From positions 108,230 through 172,229 of the forward strand of contig JAZAYU010000718.1 of NCBI GenBank assembly GCA_038501625.1: DNA of 64,000 nt, in the 5' to 3' direction. Origin of the DNA: Corbicula japonica (lineage: Eukaryota > Mollusca > Bivalvia > Venerida > Cyrenidae). The position numbers were made by a program, and so were the translations under genes. Shown piece after piece: positions 46,553 to 57,209 of this stretch; positions within the stretch are counted from its first letter, which is position 1; the number at the start of each line of letters is the position of its first letter. Below the pieces are notes generated by a model. That model saw only the letters and a list, made by a program, of their open reading frames with translations, was not told where the DNA came from and made no database searches.

Positions 46553-49500
46553 ATAGCTGTACATTGCTGAATGCAGGGGTAAGTGTCCAACGCATGGCAA
46601 AACATTGAAGAATTTTAACATGTCTTTAAATACCAAAGTAACATTGAAGAACTAAACTTTTTGAAAGCCGATCTAAATGTCGAACCCACTGATAAAGATT
46701 GAGGGACCTCCCGTTTTCAATGCAGAGCTGCATGTCGAACTCACAGCTGTACATTGGCGAATGCATAGCTGAATGTCGAACCCACAGCTGTACATTGGCG
46801 AATGCAGATCTGAATGTCCAACCCACAGCTAAACATTGAGGGACCTCCCGTTTGGAATGCAGAGCTGAATGTCGAACTCAGAGCTGTACATTGGCGAATG
46901 CATAGCTGAATGTCGAACCCACAGCTGTACATTGGTGAATGCAGATGTGAATGTCCAACCCACAGCTAAACATTGAGATACCTCCCGTTTTGAATGCAGA
47001 GCTGAATGTCGAACCCACAGCTGTTCATTGGCGAATGCAGATCTGAATGTCCAACCTACAGCTTAACATTGAGGGACCTCCCGTTTTGAATGCAGAGCTG
47101 AATGTCGAACTCACAGCTGTACATTGGCGAATGCATAGCTGAATGTCGAACCCACAGCTAAACATTGAGGGACTTACCTTTTTGAATGCCGAGCTCAATG
47201 TCGAACTCACAGCTGTACATTGGCGAATGCATAGCTGAATGTCGAACTCACAGCTGTACATTGGCGAATGCATAGCTGAATGTCGAACCCACAGCTAAAC
47301 ATTGAGGGACTTACCTTTTTGAATGCCGAGCTCAATGTCGAACTCACAGCTGTACATTGGCGAATGCATAGCTGAATGTCGAACTCACAGCTCTACATTG
47401 GCGAATGCATAGCTGAATGTCGAACTCACAGCTGTACATTGGTGAATGCAGATCTGAATGTCCAACCCACAGCTAAACATCACAGCTAAACATTGAGATA
47501 CCTCCCGTTTTGAATGCAGAGCTGAATGTCGAACCCACAGCTGTACATTGGTGAATGCAGATCTGAATGTCCAACGAACAGCTAAGCATTGAGGGAACTC
47601 CTGTTTTGAATGCAGAGCTGAATGTCGAACTCACAGCTCTACATTGGCGAATGCATAGCTGAATGTCGAACCCACAGCTGTACATTGGCGAATGCAGATC
47701 TGAATGTCCAACCCACAGCTAAACATTGAGGGACCTCCCGTTTTGAATGCAGAGCTGAATGTCGAACTCAGAGCTGCACATTGGCGAATGCATAGCTGAA
47801 TGTCGAACCCACAGCTAAACATTGAGGGACTTACCTTTTTGAATGCCGAGCTCAATGTCGAACTCACAGCTGTACATTGGCGAATGCATAGCTGAATGTC
47901 GAACTCACAGCTCTACATTGGCGAATGCATGGCTGAATGTCGAACTCACAGCTGTACATTGGTGAATGCAGATCTGAATGTCCAACCCACAGCTAAACAT
48001 TAGGATACCTCCCGTTTTGAATGCAGAGCTGAATGACGAACCCACAGCTGTACATTGGTGAATGCAGATCTGAATGTCCAACCCACAGCTAAACATTGAG
48101 GGAACTCCTGTATTGAATGCAGAGTTGAATGTCGAACTCACAGCTCTACATTGGCGAATGCATAGCTGAATGTCGAACCCACAGCTGTACATTGGCGAAT
48201 GCAGACCTGAACGTCCAACCCACAGCTAAACATTGAGGGACCTCCCGTTTTGAATGCAGAGCTGAATGTCGAACCCAGAGCTGTACATTGGCGAATGCAG
48301 AGCTGAATGTCGAACCCACAGCTAAACATTGAGGGACTTACCTTTTTGAATGCCGAGCTCAATGTCGAACTCACAGCTGTACATTGGCGAATGCAGAGCT
48401 GAATGTCGAACTCACAGCTCTACATTGGCGAATGCATAGCTGAATGTCGAACCCACAGCTGTACATTGGCGAATGCAGATCTGAATGTCCAACCCACAGC
48501 TAAACATTGAGATACCTCCCGTTTTGAATGCAGAGCTGAATGTCGAACCCACAGCTGTACATTGGTGAATGCAGATCTGAATGTCCAACGAACAGCTAAG
48601 CATTGAGGGAACTCCTGTTTTGAATGCAGAGCTGAATGTCGAACTCACAGCTCTACATTGGCGAATGCATAGCTGAATGTCGAACCCACAGCTGTACATT
48701 GGCGAATGCAGATCTGAATGTCCAACCCACAGCTAAACATTGAGGGACCTACCGTTTTGAATGCAGAGCTGAATGTCGAACTCAGAGCTGCACATTGGCG
48801 AATGCATAGCTGAATGTCGAACCCACAGCTAAACATTGAGGGACTTACCTTTTTGAATGCCGAGCTCAATGTCGAACTCACAGCTGTACATTGGCGAATG
48901 CATAGCTGAATGTCGAACTCACAGCTCTACATTGGCGAATGCATGGCTGAATGTCGAACTCACAGCTGTACATTGGTGAATGCAGATCTGAATGTCCAAC
49001 CCACAGCTAAACATTAGATACCTCCCGTTTTGAATGCAGAGCTGAATGACGAACCCACAGCTGTACATTGGTGAATGCAGATCTGAATGTCCAACCCACA
49101 GCTAAACATTGAGGGAACTCCTGTATTGAATGCAGAGTTGAATGTCGAACTCACAGCTCTACATTGGCGAATGCATAGCTGAATGTCGAACCCACAGCTG
49201 TACATTGGCGAATGCAGACCTGAACGTCCAACCCACAGCTAAACATTGAGGGACCTCCCGTTTTGAATGCAGAGCTGAATGTCGAACTCAGAGCTGTACA
49301 TTGGCGAATGCAGAGCTGAATGTCGAACCCACAGCTAAACATTGAGGGACTTACCTTTTTGAATGCCGAGCTCAATGTCGAACTCACAGCTGTACATTGG
49401 CGAATGCATAGCTGAATGTCGAACTCACAGCTCTACATTGGCGAATGCATAGCTGAATGTCGAACTCACAGCTGTACATTGGTGAATGCAGATCTGAATG

Positions 49501-51796
49501 TCCAACCCACAGCTAAACATTGAGATACCTCCCGTTTTGAATGCAGAGCTGAATGACGAACCCACAGCTGTACATTGGTGAATGCAGATCTGAATGTCCA
49601 ACCCACAGCTAAACATTGAGGGAACTCCTGTTTTGAATGCAGAGCTGAATGTCGAACTCACAGCTCTACATTGGCGAATGCATAGCTGAATGTCGAACCC
49701 ACAGCTGTACATTGGCGAATGCAGATCTGAATGTCCAACCCACAGCTAAACATTGAGGGACCTCCCGTTTTGAATGCAGAGCTGAATGTCGAACTCAGAG
49801 CTGCACATTGGCGAATGCATAGCTGAATGTCGAACCCACAGCTAAACATTGAGGGACTTACCTTTTTGAATGCCGAGCTCAATGTCGAACTCACAGCTGT
49901 ACATTGGCGAATGCATAGCTGAATGTCGAACTCACAGCTCTACATTGGCGAATGCATAGCTGAATATCGAACTCACAGCTGTACATTGGTGAATGCAGAT
50001 CTGAATGTCCAACCCACAGCTAAACATTGAGATACCTCCCGTTTTGAATGCAGAGCTGAATGACGAACCCACAGCTGTACATTGGTGAATGCAGATCTGA
50101 ATGTCCAACGAACAGCTAAGCATTGAGGGAACTCCTGTTTTGAATGCAGAGCTGAATGTCGAACTCACAGCTCTACATTGGCGAATGCATAGCTGAATGT
50201 CCAACCCACAGCTGTACATTGGCGAATGCAGATCTGAATGTCCAACCCACAGCTAAACATTGAGATACCTCCCGTTTTGAATGCAGAGCTGAATGTCGAA
50301 CCCACAGCTGTACATTGGTGAATGCAGATCTGAATGTCCAACGAACAGCTAAGCATTGAGGGAACTCCTGTTTTGAATGCAGAGCTGAATGTCGAACTCA
50401 CAGCTCTACATTGGCGAATGCATAGCTGAATGTCGAACCCACAGCTGTACATTGGCGAATGCAGATCTGAATGTCCAACCCACAGCTAAACATTGAGGGA
50501 CCTACCGTTTTGAATGCAGAGCTGAATGTCGAACTCAGAGCTGCACATTGGCGTATGCATAGCTGAATGTCGAACCCACAGCTAAACATTGAGGGACTTA
50601 CCTTTTTGAATGCCGAGCTCAATGTCGAACTCACAGCTGTACATTGGCGAATGCATAGCTGAATGTCGAACTCACAGCTCCACATTGGCGAATGCATAGC
50701 TGAATGTCGAACTCACAGCTGTACATTGGTGAATGCAGATCTGAATGTCCAACCCACAGCTAAACATTGAGATACCTCCCGTTTTGAATGCAGAGCTGAA
50801 TGACGAACCCACAGCTGTACATTGGTGAATGCAGATCTGAATGTCCAACCCACAGCTAAACATTGAGGGAAATCCTGTTTTGAATGCAGAGTTGAATGTC
50901 GAACTCACAGCTCTACATTGGCGAATGCATAGCTGAATGTCCAACCCACAGCTGTACATTGGCGAATATAGATCTGAACGTCCAACCCACAGCTAAACAT
51001 TGGGGGACCTCCCGTTTTGAATGCAGAGCTGAATGTCGAACTCAGAGCTGCACATTGGCGAATGCAGAGCTGAATGTCGAACCCACAGCTAAACATTGAG
51101 GGACTTACCTTTTTGAATGCCGAGCTCAATGTCGAACTCACAGCTGTACATTGGCGAATGCATAGCTGAATGTCGAACTCACAGCTCTACATTGGCGAAT
51201 GCATAGCTGAATGTCGAACTCACAGCTGTACATTTGTGAATGCAGATCTGAATGTCCAACCCACAGCTAAACATTGAGATACCTCCCGTTTTGAATGCAG
51301 AGCTGAATGTCGAACTCACAGCTGTACATTGGTGAATGCAGATCTGAATGTCCAACCCACAGCTAAACATTGAGTTAACTCCTGTTTTGAATGCAGAGCT
51401 GAATGTCGAACCCACAGCTCTACATTGGCGAATGCATAGCTGAATGTCGAACCCACAGCTGTACATTGGCGAATGCAGATTTGAATGTCCAACCCACAGC
51501 TAAACATTGAGGGACCTCCCGTTTTGAATGCAGAGCTGAATGTCGAACTCAGAGCTGTACATTGGCGAATGCATAGCTGAATGTCGAACCCACAGCTAAA
51601 CATTGAGTGACTTACCTTTTTAAATGCCGAGCTGAATGACCAACCCAGAGCTAAACATTGAATGCAGAGCTGAATGTCGATCTCACAGCTGTACATTGGC
51701 GGATAGTCTGCCAATGCAGAGCTGTATGTCGATTGCACAGCTATGCATTGAATGTCGAACGGCGATCTACGATTGCATTGCCAACTTCACACATAT
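46553..51796 (-). repeat. Right arm: inverted copy of the 507-bp higher-order repeat
   Basis: Same monomers and 507-bp period as the left arm, reverse-complemented; equivalent units recur at 47631, 48138, 48645, 49151, 49658. The inner end (46553-46700) is degenerate (GAATGGCATAGCTGTACATT and other broken monomers). The outer end finishes with the cap CATTGCCAACTTCACACATAT at 51776-51796. Confidence 0.92.
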
Positions 51797-51805
51797 AATA
51801 ACATC

Positions 51806-52939
51806 TTCAGATCATTTTGCGAGCGCTGTATATAATGCTTCCTGTGTTGATAATTTCTAAAAATAGTAATCGGGGAAAACCGCTAAAGCTTATGTACGGT
51901 ATCTACGGGCCGTCATCAGATCTAACATTTTGTTAGATCTGACTTTAGTGAGATTGAAATGAGTGTAACTGCCACAATCTTACTGCAATCACTATAAATT
52001 ACAAGAGATAACTCTAAAACATCTATACGACTGAAATTCCGGATGACCTGATCTGGTATGCAAGAATAAATGCATCTAGTAAATGTGTTGGCATATGACT
52101 GAAACAATGACAAAGTAATTGTTTGTAACAGCAAATTATTAGGTTGCATGAATATTTCTTAAAACACCACTCACATACAAAGTAAATGTATTTGTTTGTA
52201 ATAACTCTATACATATTTATTTATGGCCGCTATAAAACTAAATGTATATATGTTTAATAGTGTAATCCAACTTAATTTACAGTTTAATGACTTGAATAAC
52301 TCTAACGCAAAAAATCTACAATTATAAACATATAAATTGTATGTGACTACAGTTATAATAAATGTTAATGACAGCAACCACAAAATATACATTTTTTACT
52401 ACCCAGGAATGATTTTAGCACAGCACAGTGTATATCCGCAAGAGTTATTCAACCTGTTCGATTGATAAATCCGTATCCCTCAATGTTGTTTTCCTTTTCC
52501 ATATTTTGCAGTTGTGTGTGTGTGCTATGCGAAGTCATAACTGCGGCATACTACGTCTGAGCCTAATTTTCCGTAACGGTTACTCTTCGGCACATACTAA
52601 TCTCTTACCTTTAGGAAATATCTGTTGCTGTTATACAACAGTAGACATTTTACTCCATTCATAAATTTACTATATTATTGTGCGAACTACATTGTTGGCT
52701 GAAATTTGTTGTTCATTAGTATTTTATTTGTTTAGAGCGAAAAGGGTATATACACAGGAACTTAATGACAGTATGCAGTCTGTAAGTTCGAATCATTTCA
52801 CGGTGAGTATTTAAACCTCATCCCGCCCGCGTGTTATTTTTTAAACACGCATCTCGAATGATCCAAGCCCACAGACCGTTATTCTCGGTTACCCCTGAGC
52901 ATTAAAAATCTTCGGACTATATTGTAACAAAGCTTTTAC
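51806..52939 (-). other. Remainder of intron 4, nothing recognised
   Basis: AT-rich sequence between the right end of the foldback element and exon 4. Several short minus-strand ORFs (about 60-75 codons) have no family features. No repeat structure stands out. Confidence 0.5.
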
Positions 52940-53025
52940 CGGCGCATCATAAATAAACTGCACACCAAACGGAGGCTTGGTTAGTGGTCCATACCAATCA
53001 TGTTCGTCATCAAACTTTAGGTAGT
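52940..53025 (-). CDS. Exon 4: linker before the SET domain
   Basis: TTTCAG acceptor in phase 1, donor GTAAAA in phase 0 (..DAP|). It encodes YLKFDDEHDWYGPLTKPPFG and a short tail. The YGPL element resembles the HGP-x stretch that links the knuckle to the SET domain in PRDM9-type proteins. The donor was chosen because exon 5 enters in phase 0 and an alternative GGGTAACC donor further downstream would leave phase 2. The intron that follows is about 19.3 kb and is almost entirely filled by the inverted-repeat element. Confidence 0.65.
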
Positions 53026-53209
53026 CTGAAAAACAAACGTTCAAAACATGAGCTGATAATTAATAAATCTTTTTCATAAAGAGTTGCGAAAACTAATTAT
53101 TGGCATCCCAATTTAATATTTTACACAAAATTTAAAGGTTATCGGCTATTTTAGCCATACTTGGGGGAACGCACAAAGTGATTTTCTACATTAAACGCAA
53201 TTATAAAGG

Positions 53210-53770
53210 TCAGAACACAATGTAATTATTAGCTAAACCAAAAAAAACGACGAAAAATGGCTAAACAACGAATCAAGCACGTCGTGAATGGCTGAACAAT
53301 AATGTTAATAACATATTAATTATGGCTTAACAAGAAAACAAATTATGGCTTAACAACGACAAAGCAGGCTGAAAAGTATGGCTAAACAACAAAATAAAAC
53401 GACGTAAATAATGGCTTAACAACAACCAAAACACGGTGTAAATTATTACTTAATAACAAAAGAAAAATGAAGTAGATTATGGCTAAGCATCGATGAAAAC
53501 ACGACGTAAATTTTGGCTAAACGGAGAAAACACGACGTAAATTTTGGCTAAACGGAGAAAACACGACGTAAATTTTGGCTAAACGGAGAAAACACGACGT
53601 AAATTTTGGCTAAACGGAGAAAACACGACGTAAATTTTGGCTAAACGGAGAAAACACAACGTAAATTTTGGCTAAACGGACAAAACCGCGACGTAAATTT
53701 TGGCTAAACGGACAAAACACGACGTAAATTTTGGCTAAACGGACAAAACCGCGACGTAAATTATGGTTTA
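53210..53770. repeat. Tandem repeat with 31-bp unit, in intron 3
   Basis: 53505-53765 has about eight near-identical 31-bp copies of TTTTGGCTAAACGGAGAAAA + CACGACGTAAA (late copies have GGACAAAAC). Upstream, 53210-53505, more diverged and irregular versions (ATGGCTTAACAAC..ACGACGTAAATT) suggest the older part of the array. Related degenerate units reappear at 54545-54850. Confidence 0.85.
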
Positions 53771-53879
53771 TTCTAACACGACTTCACGTTTTTCCGATAG
53801 AATTTGCTGTGAATTATTACACGATAATTCACCGTGCGTGGGCACGGCTATCACTAAATACCTGTCGGTATAAACTTAT

Positions 53880-53975
53880 CACATGGTAATTGTATTTTTC
53901 GCTGGGATTTAATTTCGCGCATTAAAGAAAGCACATAAATTTTACCCGCGCGTAATATGGTGATACTACGGTAAT
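53880..53975. repeat. Dispersed repeat with GCGAAATTAAA / GATACTAC motifs
   Basis: TTTCGCTGGGATTTAATTTC..GCGC..GGTGATACTACGGTAATA resembles segments at 55080-55200 and 61870-61965 (GCGAAA..AAATGATACCACAGTA). Three diverged copies are seen; family unnamed. Confidence 0.5.
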
Positions 53976-54370
53976 AGAATAATGTTTACTTTTAAATTAT
54001 ATATTTAGATAAAATACTATAATTATTGTCCGCTATTTTGCGGCAACGTTAAGGTGACTTTAACGCGCCAATTAAACGACGTCACGTCATTTCCGTTGTT
54101 TACATGTTATTTCCTGGTGCAGTATTAAACCCCTGGAATGATAAATACGGTTCGAACGACGACTGGAGAGTGCTGGTTGCGCGGTTGGATGGACATGTAT
54201 TAAAGCTTGTTATTCAATCTTTTAATTATTATCAGTTTTTTTAATATGGAGATGTTTAGGGAGTAAACAATAACTGCCGACCTAAAAACCCATTTGCCAT
54301 TATTACAACGCGCTAAAATCGAGTTATGATTATTTCGCTAATTCAGTCAGAAGTGTCGTGTTGGAATTGA

Positions 54371-54537
54371 AATAATCAATAGCTTCCGGTGAATTATCGT
54401 ATGATAATTCACGGGGCGTTATTCAGCTGCGTAGATATATATCACTCGGGGCTAGGCCCCTCGTGATATATCCTTACGCATCTGAACTCCGCCCCGTAAA
54501 TGAACCTGCGATACTTCACCGGAAGCTATTGGTTATT
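54371..54537. mobile_element. Palindromic MITE-like element
   Basis: AATAATCAATAGCTTCCGGT at the left mirrors ACCGGAAGCTATTGGTTATT at the right. Inner arms (CACGGGGCG, ATATATCAC, GGGGCTAGGCCCC) also pair, so the whole about 165 bp can fold into one hairpin. No ORF. Confidence 0.8.
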
Positions 54538-54888
54538 CTTAAATAACGACAAAAACACAGCGTAAATTATGGCTTAAACAATATAAACACGACGCAAATT
54601 AAACAACGAGAAAAACACGAAGTAAATTCTGACTAAACAACGTCAAAACGCTGTAAAGTTTGGCTAAACAACAATATAAACACGTAAATAAAAGTAAAAT
54701 ATACCTAATCAACGAAATAAGCTTGACGTACATATGACTTAGCAACGAATGAATTAGCAACGACGTTCACGCGACATGGATATGTTTGTTTAACATCGAC
54801 AAGAAAAGCTGTAAATTATGACAGAAGAACATCATAAAACAGACATAGAATTTTACTAAACAAGTGAACGAAATAAACATTTAGGTAC

Positions 54889-54993
54889 CTCTTGGAACAC
54901 AGTCTTTGCACGACCCAATTTCACTTTGATTACATTTAGACGTGTCCGGACAGTCAAAGAACTCTTTGTCTTGCTGAAATGTCAGTCCCACAC
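54889..54993 (-). CDS. Exon 3: Cys-containing pre-SET-like segment
   Basis: ATTTAG acceptor, GTACCT donor, phase 1-1, 35 codons. It includes FFDCPDTSKCNQSEIGSC followed by KDC, so four cysteines in about 18 residues. In PRDM9-like proteins a Cys-rich zinc knuckle with an FF-x-C element lies before the PR/SET domain, and this exon sits in the equivalent place. I infer, not prove, that it is that knuckle or a derivative. It joins exon 2 through an Arg codon and exon 4 through an Asp codon. Confidence 0.7.
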
Positions 54994-55568
54994 CTAAATA
55001 GAAGATACAATTTTAATTATCGTAACAACAGCAAAACTGATACTGCTATACGAGGTTCCAAGTTCGTCTTACAACATGGTGTGATTTCGCTGGGGTTTAT
55101 ATTTAGCGCATTAACAGTTACTCGAAATGCGTAAATTTGAACCCTTGAAATGTAATGATATCGCGAAATTAAATCATACCGCGAAATACAATGATACCAC
55201 TGGCGTACTTAGGCGATGCCCGAAGGATAAAGAATTCAATAAATTCATAAATATGTTGCCTTTATGAATATTTCATTTGTCACTGTAATAAAATGGCTCT
55301 AATTTGAAACACACCGAGAGTCAAAACCGCTCGCTTTTCATCTATTATAACAAAGAGGGTTTGTCTGAAAAGAAACTTTTGCCTCATACGCAAAAAAAAT
55401 AATGCATACTCAAATCCGATATATATGTACATGTACCACTTGATAATGAAATAATCGATAGATAAGGTTCACTTCCTGTATACTTAGTAATTGCATTTGT
55501 CGATTTATCTGTACTTTCTTTTTCTCAAGACTGAAGTAGGTGAATTAAATGTTCTTGATGGTACTTAC

Positions 55569-55685
55569 GATCTGCATTGATGGTACACGTGCACACACCG
55601 AACCATTTGTTGCAGGTCGAAAACCTCCCGCCATTGCCAGTTTGACATTCGGAATCCATCTGACATGTATATCCAATATCAATAC
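55569..55685 (-). CDS. Exon 2: N-terminal Cys-rich (EGF/EB-like) module
   Basis: Bounded by a TTTTAG acceptor and a GTAAGT donor, phase 1-1, 39 codons. It reads GIDIGYTCQMDSECQTGNGG..., with five cysteines and a C-T-C pair near the end (VCTCTINAD), the usual spacing of a small disulphide module. It follows directly on the leader, which fits an extracellular N-terminus. The 5' half of this exon together with its acceptor has been tandemly amplified about seven or eight times immediately upstream (55686-56235), so several alternative acceptors exist; this copy is the only one continuing to a donor. Confidence 0.7.
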
Positions 55686-56235
55686 CTAAAATAGAAAACC
55701 TCCCGCCATTGCCAGCTTGACATTCGGAATCCATCTGATATTTATATCCAATATTATTACCTAAAATAGAACACCCCGCCATTGCCAGCTTGACATTCGG
55801 AATCCATCTGACATTTATATCCAATATCAATACCTAAAATAGAAAACCCCCCGCCATTGCCAGCTTGACATTCGGAATCAATCTGACATGTATATCAAAT
55901 ATCAATACCTAAAATAGACCCCCCCCCGCCATTGCAATATCAATACCAAAATAGAAAACCTCCCGCCATTGCCAGCTTGACATTCAGAATCCATCTGACA
56001 TGTCAATCCAATATCAATACCAAAATAGAAAACCTCCCGCCATTGCCAGCTTGACATTCGGAATCCATCTGACATGCATATCCAATATCAATACCTAAAA
56101 TAGAAAACCTCCCGCCATTGCCAGTTTGACATTCGGAATCCATCTCCAATATCAATACCTAAAATAGAAACTCTCCCGCCATTTGCCAGCTTTACATTTA
56201 GAATTCATGTGACATTTATATCCAATATCAATAAT
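55686..56235 (-). repeat. 75-bp tandem repeat derived from the acceptor and 5' half of exon 2
   Basis: About seven or eight copies, some partial, of a unit that on the minus strand contains TATTTTAG|GTATTGATATTGGATAT then CAGATGGATTCCGAATGTCA and GGCAATGGCGGGAGG. It is a copy of the exon 2 splice acceptor plus about 60 coding bases. The regular unit is 75 bp (25 codons), so reading through adjacent copies keeps frame. Confidence 0.85.
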
Positions 56236-56289
56236 TATAGAATATCTTTACTCTAAATATACGGGTTGTATCGCATATTCGAACGCTTA

Positions 56290-56720
56290 AGATCCGAATC
56301 AGCCGGCACATCTATGGTGTCAAATCAGGATCTATACTTCAGAAAGACTACTGAATAAAAAAGTAGATCCTGATCAGACGGCATGGATATGCCAGATGAT
56401 CTATATCTACACCGTCCGTTCTCTTTTTATTCAACATGTTCAATATACTTCAGTTTAATTTCATTCCAAGAATCTAGCTTTAATATTTTACTCCATATTT
56501 TATGGGTTTTATTTTGTGTGCGGCAATTTTAGTTCCAAATTACAGCTGTGCAGTCGGATCATGATTTAAACTTTATTCTTAGTCAGAAATAACCTTATTT
56601 ATTGAAAAGCGAATATTGTAGAACCAAATCTGACGACAAAGACGTAAGCTGAAGAAATGATCAGTGTAGATCCAGATACGACGGCACACATGTCCGGTTG
56701 ATCTGAATCTACTCTGGTCG
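56290..56720. repeat. Palindromic dispersed repeats (GATCTACAC family)
   Basis: 56291-56418 is an imperfect hairpin (CAGCCGGCACATCTATGGTG / ATGGATATGCCAGATGATC). 56637-56718 is a related half copy. The same family gives a better hairpin at 59482-59624. Confidence 0.55.
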
Positions 56721-57142
56721 CTCACGCGATAATACCTGCATAGAAGGAGTGAAACGATGAATGCAATTTCTTTAAAAGAAACATTTAAATTGAATGCTAT
56801 GCAGAGCAATCGAAGTTTATGATCAGTATAGTTTTGTTTAATTTAAGTGTAAAAAAGTTCGTCTATAAGGTAAATTATCAAAATCTGGAACTTATCATGA
56901 TTGGAACACAGTCGCTTTAGTAACTAGTCAGAAGCTAGACTTTCGAAAGGGTTTTATTAAATTGTTTTTACAGAAAATTAACAGTTAGGATATTTTATAA
57001 TTCATAAATAGTATACATGTAATAATAAATTAATAATTATACACGAAAAATAATGCATAATTATAGTATTTAAAAATAAAGTTTAAATTATTTTATAGTG
57101 AAACGATTAATTGAAAAAAAGTATAGAGGATAAGTTCCGTAC

Positions 57143-57209
57143 CTTTGGCAAAAATGTTTTTTGCAAGGAAAAGGTTACCCACGAGCATAGTCCACAACTT
57201 TAAATTCAT
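57143..57209 (-). CDS. Exon 1: start codon and signal-peptide-like leader
   Basis: The ATG lies at 57209-57207. The exon encodes about 22 residues, MNLKLWTMLVGNLFLAKNIF followed by AK, and stops at a GTACGG donor in phase 1 (G of a Gly codon). A short basic N-terminus, hydrophobic core and small residue before Lys look like a secretory signal peptide, although the core is short. An in-frame upstream Met at about 57290 would give a longer N-terminus. I prefer the downstream Met because it starts directly at the hydrophobic stretch and its context, AATCAACATG, is acceptable. The exon is short and could be a chance ORF; its support is the leader-like composition and the perfect phase match to exon 2. 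Confidence 0.5.

Larger units (their letters stand above)
34036..51796. mobile_element. Giant foldback (inverted-repeat) transposable element, 17.8 kb
   Basis: Two arms in inverted orientation, 34036-39163 and 46553-51796, enclose a 7.4-kb loop. The outermost about 150 bp of each arm are non-tandem caps that match as reverse complements (left ATATGTGTGAAGTTGGCAAT). A direct 9-bp AATAACATC lies at 34027-34035 and 51797-51805, the expected target duplication. The rest of each arm is a higher-order tandem repeat. Long TIRs made of tandem repeats with 9-bp duplications are the known design of Drosophila Foldback elements, related to the Mutator-like superfamily; assignment to that superfamily here is inference. 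No transposase gene was recognised in the loop. It occupies almost all of the intron between exons 4 and 5. Confidence 0.85.
214..57209 (-). other. Gene model: secreted-type PR/SET domain protein with EB/EGF-like module tail (20 exons, 3' end outside window)
   Basis: Twenty exons were chained by reading AG acceptors and GT donors on the minus strand and testing phase. In transcript order: 57209-57143, 55685-55569, 54993-54889, 53025-52940, 33616-33416, 31955-31817, 27055-26930, then thirteen module exons from 25582 to 214. Exon lengths sum to 2506 nt, which is 835 codons plus one base, and every split codon resolves without a stop. Predicted order: leader (residues 1-22), Cys-rich module (to about 61), pre-SET-like region (to about 125), PR/SET domain (about 126-275), then tandem Cys modules. 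The last exon seen ends with a phase-1 donor, so the protein continues beyond the left edge. No C2H2 zinc-finger array, the usual partner of PR domains, is seen. Inference: secreted or luminal. Alternative: two neighbouring genes wrongly joined, which the unbroken phase makes less likely but does not exclude. Confidence 0.75.

Noticed and set aside
46626..51738. Matching ORF series on the minus strand of the right array
   Set aside because: Same repeat in inverted orientation; the Cys-rich look comes from the TGCATT/GCTGT monomer text, not from a protein family.
34036..51796. CRISPR-like array
   Set aside because: Repeats are contiguous monomers without unique spacers, the genome is eukaryotic, and no cas genes are present.
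52951..53025. Alternative exon 4 donor at GGGTAACC (about 52895)
   Set aside because: It would leave phase 2, incompatible with the phase-0 entry of exon 5.
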